Origin: Nocardia bhagyanarayanae
GTDB taxonomy: Bacteria; Actinomycetota; Actinomycetes; Mycobacteriales; Mycobacteriaceae
NCBI RefSeq assembly: GCF_006716565.1
Contig: NZ_VFPG01000001.1
Coordinates: 5,704,001 to 5,768,000, forward strand
DNA length: 64,000 nt
Reading direction: 5' to 3'
The translations under genes and the position numbers were made by a program. Positions within the stretch are counted from its first letter, which is position 1; each line of letters begins with the position of its first letter. The notes beneath the pieces were generated by a model that saw only the letters and a list, made by a program, of their open reading frames with translations, did not search any database and was not told the DNA's origin. Positions 60,677-64,000 of this stretch are shown here, one piece after another.

Positions 60677-61506
60677 CCGTCACCACCACCGCCGCCGCGC
60701 ACCAGCTGGCCGCAGAAGAGATCAGCCTCGGCTACGGCGACCGCGTCATCGTCGACAGGCTCACCCTGGACATCACCCCCGGCGTGATCACCACCGTCAT
60801 CGGCCCCAACGGCTGCGGCAAATCCACCCTGCTGCGCTCGCTCGGCCGGTTGCTGCGGCCGCGCGGGGGCCGAATCCTGTTGGACGGCAAGGCGATTTCC
60901 TCGATGAAGACCAAGGACGTCGCGCGCGTCGTCGGCATGCTTCCGCAGACGCCGGTCGCGCCGGAGGGGCTGACGGTCGCCGACCTGGTCGCGCGTGGGC
61001 GTCATCCGCACCAGTCCTGGATCCGGCAGTGGTCGGCCGCCGACGAGACGGAGGTGATGACCGCGCTCGAGCAAACCGGCATCGCCGACCTGGCCGACCG
61101 CGCGCTCGACGAGCTCTCCGGCGGCCAGCGCCAGCGCGCGTGGATCTCCATGGCGCTGGCGCAGGGCACCGACATCCTGTTGCTCGACGAGCCGACGACC
61201 TACCTGGATCTCGCGCATTCGCTCGAGGTCCTCGATCTGGTCGACCGGCTGCACGACGATCTCGGCCGCACCGTGGTGATGGTGCTGCACGACCTGAACC
61301 TGGCCATCCGGTACAGCGATCAGCTCGTCGTCATGCACGCCGGACGGATCGTCGCGCAGGGCGCCCCAGGCGACATCGTCACCGCCGCGCTGCTGAAAGA
61401 GGTCTTCGGGTTGGACGCCTCGGTGCTCGAGGATCCGGTCTCCGGGAGGCCGATGATCGTGCCGATCGGCGCTCGGCACGTGCTGCCCGGCGCGACCGCG
61501 GAATGA
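60673..61506 (+). CDS. Ferric-siderophore ABC transporter ATPase
   Basis: A 277-residue FepC/FecE-type ATPase with Walker A IGPNGCGKST, Q-loop MLPQTP, signature LSGGQRQRAWIS, Walker B DILLLDEPT and the switch histidine in MVLHDLN. It energises the two permeases, to which it is coupled by overlapping codons, and ends the operon. The frame is open upstream, but the ATG at 60673 gives the family N-terminus. Confidence 0.93.
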   Translation: MTVTTTAAAHQLAAEEISLGYGDRVIVDRLTLDITPGVITTVIGPNGCGKSTLLRSLGRLLRPRGGRILLDGKAISSMKTKDVARVVGMLPQTPVAPEGLTVADLVARGRHPHQSWIRQWSAADETEVMTALEQTGIADLADRALDELSGGQRQRAWISMALAQGTDILLLDEPTTYLDLAHSLEVLDLVDRLHDDLGRTVVMVLHDLNLAIRYSDQLVVMHAGRIVAQGAPGDIVTAALLKEVFGLDASVLEDPVSGRPMIVPIGARHVLPGATAE

Positions 61507-61555
61507 TCCATCCCGTTCGCGAGGTATGACCAATACCACACAGCTACCGGACAGT

Positions 61556-61572
61556 TACGACAGGGTGTAGTA
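61556..61572. promoter_or_regulatory. BlaI-type operator
   Basis: TACGACA (61556-61562) and TGTAGTA (61566-61572) form a dyad around GGG. This is one mismatch per full site from the TACTACA/TGTAGTA half-sites bound by BlaI/MecI repressors. It lies 34 bp upstream of the blaI-like start, as expected for autoregulation. Confidence 0.7.
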
Positions 61573-61606
61573 CGCGTTCGTGTCGTTGGGTCCGTAAACT
61601 TGGGGA

Positions 61607-61999
61607 ATGGCAGGACTCGGTGAACTCGAGAAAGCGGTCATGGACCAGTTGTGGTCGAGCGATGAACCGCAGACCGTCCGGCAGGTGCACGAAGCCCTGG
61701 CCGCGCGCCGCGAACTCGCGTACACCACGGTGATGACCGTGTTGCAGCGACTCGCCAAGAAGAATCTGGTGGTCCAGCGACGCGACGACCGCGCGCATCG
61801 GTACGCGCCCGTGCACACCCGCGACGAACTGGTCGCCTCGCTGATGGTGGACGCGCTGCAACAGGCCGACGCCGCGGGCAGCCGCGCCGCCGCGCTGGTG
61901 CATTTCGTGGAGCAGGTCGGACGTGACGAAGCGGATGCGCTGCGCGAGGCACTCGCTAAGCTCGAAGCATCCGAAGGCAACCAACCACCGCCCAAGTAG
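61607..61999 (+). CDS. blaI: BlaI/MecI/CopY-family repressor
   Basis: A 130-residue winged-helix repressor: MAGLGELEKAVMDQLW at the N-terminus, recognition region YTTVMTVLQRLAKKNLV, and a C-terminal dimerisation helix that carries the protease-sensitive region in this family. It is followed after 77 bp by an M56 peptidase, the BlaI-BlaR1-like pair of mycobacteria and nocardiae. It probably represses itself, the peptidase and distant beta-lactamase or respiratory genes. Confidence 0.9.
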   Translation: MAGLGELEKAVMDQLWSSDEPQTVRQVHEALAARRELAYTTVMTVLQRLAKKNLVVQRRDDRAHRYAPVHTRDELVASLMVDALQQADAAGSRAAALVHFVEQVGRDEADALREALAKLEASEGNQPPPK

Positions 62000-62076
62000 T
62001 ATCGGGGATGGCCGCACGGCCCCCGGGCCTCACAAAGCCGTGAGCGCCAGGCCCCACAACGCAGTGAGCTGAGTCG

Positions 62077-63015
62077 ATGAACGCAACCGCGCCGGTCTTC
62101 GCCGGTCTCGCCTTGCTTCTCGCGGGGCCCGCCCCTGCGCTGCTCAGCCGCGCGACCTGGCCGTACCGGACACCGCGCGCGGCACTGGTGTTGTGGCAGG
62201 CCATCGCGCTCGCCGCCGTGCTCAGCGCCTTCGGTTCCGGCCTCGCCATCGCCGCCGAACTGTTGGTGCCCGGGCCCGACGGGCGTCCCACCACCTCCCC
62301 CACCCGCGAGATCGACGCACTGGGCCTGCCCCTGTGGCTGGCCTACGTCACCGTCTTCGCGCTGACCCTGTTGATCGGCGCCCGGCTGATCTTCTCGGTG
62401 ATCCGCGTCGGCGTGCACACCCGCAGGCGCCGGGCGCGCCACCGCATGCTGGTCGACCTGCTCGACCAGAGCGGTCCGCACCGGCCCGCGCACGACATCC
62501 GCGTCCTCGCCGCGACCGAACCGATCGCCTACTGCCTGCCCGGCCTGCGCCAGCGGGTGGTGCTGAGCGAAGGCACGCTGACCAACCTGGACCACTCCGA
62601 GGTCAAGGCGATCGTCAGCCACGAGCGCTCGCACCTGCGGGCCCGACACGATCTGGTGCTCGAGGCGTTCACCGCGGTGCACGAGGCGTTTCCGCGGGTG
62701 GTGCGCAGCAAGGCCGCGCTCGGCTCGGTCAAGCTGCTCATCGAGTTGCTCGCCGACGACTCCGCCGTCAAGGTCACCGGTCCCAAACCGCTCGCACGGG
62801 CACTGGTGGCGTGCGCGAAGTCGACCGCGCCGCAGGGCGCGCTGGCCGCGGGTGGTCCGAGCACACTGATCCGCATCCAGCGGCTGAGCGGGCGGATCGG
62901 CGATTTCCGGGTGGCCTCGGCCGCGTACCTCGGCTCGGTCGCCATCCTCGTGGTTCCCACGTTGGCCGTCGCGGTACCCTGGCTGGTCGAACTCAGTCGG
63001 TTGTTCCGCCACTGA
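62077..63015 (+). CDS. M56-family membrane peptidase (BlaR1-like, no sensor domain)
   Basis: A 312-residue membrane zinc peptidase. Spans lie near residues 5-25, 36-62, 86-110 and 285-308, and the metal motif HERSH (HExxH) is in the cytosolic loop. It lacks the penicillin-binding sensor domain of staphylococcal BlaR1, as in mycobacterial BlaR-like M56 proteins. It probably cleaves BlaI after a cell-wall or antibiotic signal. It is cotranscribed with blaI. Confidence 0.87.
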   Translation: MNATAPVFAGLALLLAGPAPALLSRATWPYRTPRAALVLWQAIALAAVLSAFGSGLAIAAELLVPGPDGRPTTSPTREIDALGLPLWLAYVTVFALTLLIGARLIFSVIRVGVHTRRRRARHRMLVDLLDQSGPHRPAHDIRVLAATEPIAYCLPGLRQRVVLSEGTLTNLDHSEVKAIVSHERSHLRARHDLVLEAFTAVHEAFPRVVRSKAALGSVKLLIELLADDSAVKVTGPKPLARALVACAKSTAPQGALAAGGPSTLIRIQRLSGRIGDFRVASAAYLGSVAILVVPTLAVAVPWLVELSRLFRH

Positions 63016-63142
63016 CCTCCTCGATCCGGCGGTCGCGCCGGTCGCCTCGCTTCACCCCGTTCAGGACGTCGCGGTCCGCCGCGCCCGTTCGCGTGCCGAG
63101 CAGTGCTCGCGCCACGTCGAAACCACGAAAGGCATTCACCCG

Positions 63143-64000
63143 TTGACTCCCTCGCCCGCCGCCGCGGCGCCCAGCGTCACCTTCGCTGATCTGGGCCTGC
63201 CCGTTCCGCTCGTCCAGGCGCTACGCCGCGACGGCATCGAGGCGCCCTTCCCCATCCAGGCCGCGACGGTCCCGGACACGCTGGCGGGCAAGGACGTGCT
63301 CGGGCGCGGCCCGACCGGATCCGGCAAGACGCTCGCCTTCGGGCTGCCCATGCTGGCGCGGCTCGCGGGCGGCGCCGCCAAGCCGGGGCGGCCGCGCGGA
63401 CTGGTGCTGGTGCCGACCAGGGAGCTGGCCGCGCAGATCGAGCGGGCGCTCGACGAGCCCGCGCTCGCGCTCGGCCTGCGCATCGCTTCGGTCGTGGGCG
63501 GCGCGCCGATCAAGCGCCAGGCCGACCGGCTGGCGCGCGGCGTCGACCTGCTCATCGCCACTCCCGGCCGATTGCAGGACCTGGTCCTGCAAGGCTCGGC
63601 CGACCTGTCCGACGTGGTCATCACCGCGCTGGACGAGGCCGACCACATGGCCGACATGGGCTTCCTTCCGCAGGTCACCAAGTTGCTCGACCGGACGCCG
63701 AAAGACGGTCAGCGGCTTCTGTTCTCCGCGACCCTCGACGGCGACGTCGACAAGCTGGTCAAGCGCTACCTGCGCTCGCCGGTGACGCATTCCACCGCGC
63801 CGCCGTCGGCCGCGGTCGCCACCATGTCGCACCATCTGCTGTACGTCCGCAAGGCCGACAAGCGTGACGTCGTCGCCGAGATCGCGTCCCGCGACGGGCT
63901 CACCATCCTGTTCGTCCGCACCAAGCACGGCGCGGACCGGCTGGCCAAGCAGCTGCGCGCCGCCGGTGTCGCGGCCGGCGCGCTGCACGGCGGCAAGGCG
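63143..64000 (+). CDS. DEAD-box RNA helicase, 3' end outside the window
   Basis: The first 286 codons of a DEAD-box helicase run to the window edge. The Q motif region is FPIQAATVP, motif I GPTGSGKT, Ia PTRELAAQ, Ib TPGR, II DEAD (in LDEADHMADMGF) and III SAT, followed by the start of the second RecA-like domain. It resembles actinobacterial RhlE. The TTG at 63143 with GAAAGG about 10 nt upstream is the only plausible start. It remodels RNA or ribosome precursors; the missing part should hold motifs IV-VI. Confidence 0.9.
   Translation, partial: MTPSPAAAAPSVTFADLGLPVPLVQALRRDGIEAPFPIQAATVPDTLAGKDVLGRGPTGSGKTLAFGLPMLARLAGGAAKPGRPRGLVLVPTRELAAQIERALDEPALALGLRIASVVGGAPIKRQADRLARGVDLLIATPGRLQDLVLQGSADLSDVVITALDEADHMADMGFLPQVTKLLDRTPKDGQRLLFSATLDGDVDKLVKRYLRSPVTHSTAPPSAAVATMSHHLLYVRKADKRDVVAEIASRDGLTILFVRTKHGADRLAKQLRAAGVAAGALHGGKA

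Overview
The window is high-GC actinobacterial DNA, most likely from Nocardia or a close mycolate-bearing relative. The evidence is a pair of adjacent MspA-family porins of the Nocardia NfpA/NfpB type, ESX (type VII) substrate-like genes, IdeR/DtxR iron boxes, a recC-recB-recD operon, a BlaI-M56 pair and many ATGA-type coupled junctions. No rRNA or complete tRNA gene was found.

1-12.7 kb is a catabolic block for the lower hydroxyquinol / beta-ketoadipate route. On the minus strand lie a PlsC-like acyltransferase and the two subunits of a 3-oxoacid CoA-transferase (pcaI/pcaJ type). Divergent from these are an IclR regulator and a beta-ketoadipyl-CoA thiolase that is clearly broken (frameshift plus internal deletion). 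An XRE-cupin regulator faces a plus-strand operon: 6PGDH-like dehydrogenase, NTF2-like protein, maleylacetate reductase, hydroxyquinol 1,2-dioxygenase, MFS transporter and zinc alcohol dehydrogenase. The block ends with a secreted glycine-zipper protein. At 12.76-13.25 kb is a tandemly duplicated module of tRNA 3'-half-like fragments and strong hairpins, a plausible old integration boundary.

13.5-32.8 kb holds a DHA2 drug exporter with a TetR regulator, a nucleoside hydrolase coupled to an amidohydrolase, and recC-recB-recD joined by two unexpected coupled mini-ORFs. A serine beta-lactamase-like protein, a cytochrome P450, NDH-2 and a second glycine-zipper exported protein follow.

32.9-51.4 kb contains a split urease locus. 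ureF, ureG and ureD sit behind an SDR gene at 33-36 kb, while ureA, ureB and ureC are at 49-51 kb. The roughly 14 kb between them carries a Trp-rich membrane protein with a two-fold internal repeat, an exporter/TetR pair, a quinone oxidoreductase, a BrnT/RHH-like toxin-antitoxin pair behind a perfect 20-bp palindrome, a decayed DrrAB-type ABC exporter, an exonuclease, a 60-bp direct repeat, an O-methyltransferase, an SGNH hydrolase, an ESX-substrate cluster and a VOC protein.

51.5-64 kb is envelope and iron biology: a hotdog thioesterase, a lipoprotein alpha-carbonic anhydrase, an iron-box promoter followed within 100 nt by a terminator (candidate iron-responsive small RNA), nfpA-nfpB, a CseBC-like two-component system, and a divergent iron-box-controlled FhuF-like gene and ferric-siderophore ABC importer. 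BlaI, an M56 peptidase and a DEAD-box helicase cut by the window end complete the region.

Functionally, the pca/hydroxyquinol genes would take hydroxyquinol through maleylacetate and beta-ketoadipate to its CoA ester, but the local thiolase cannot complete the route. Urease and the exported carbonic anhydrase could together handle ammonia and CO2. The porins and siderophore importer share an iron-control signature.
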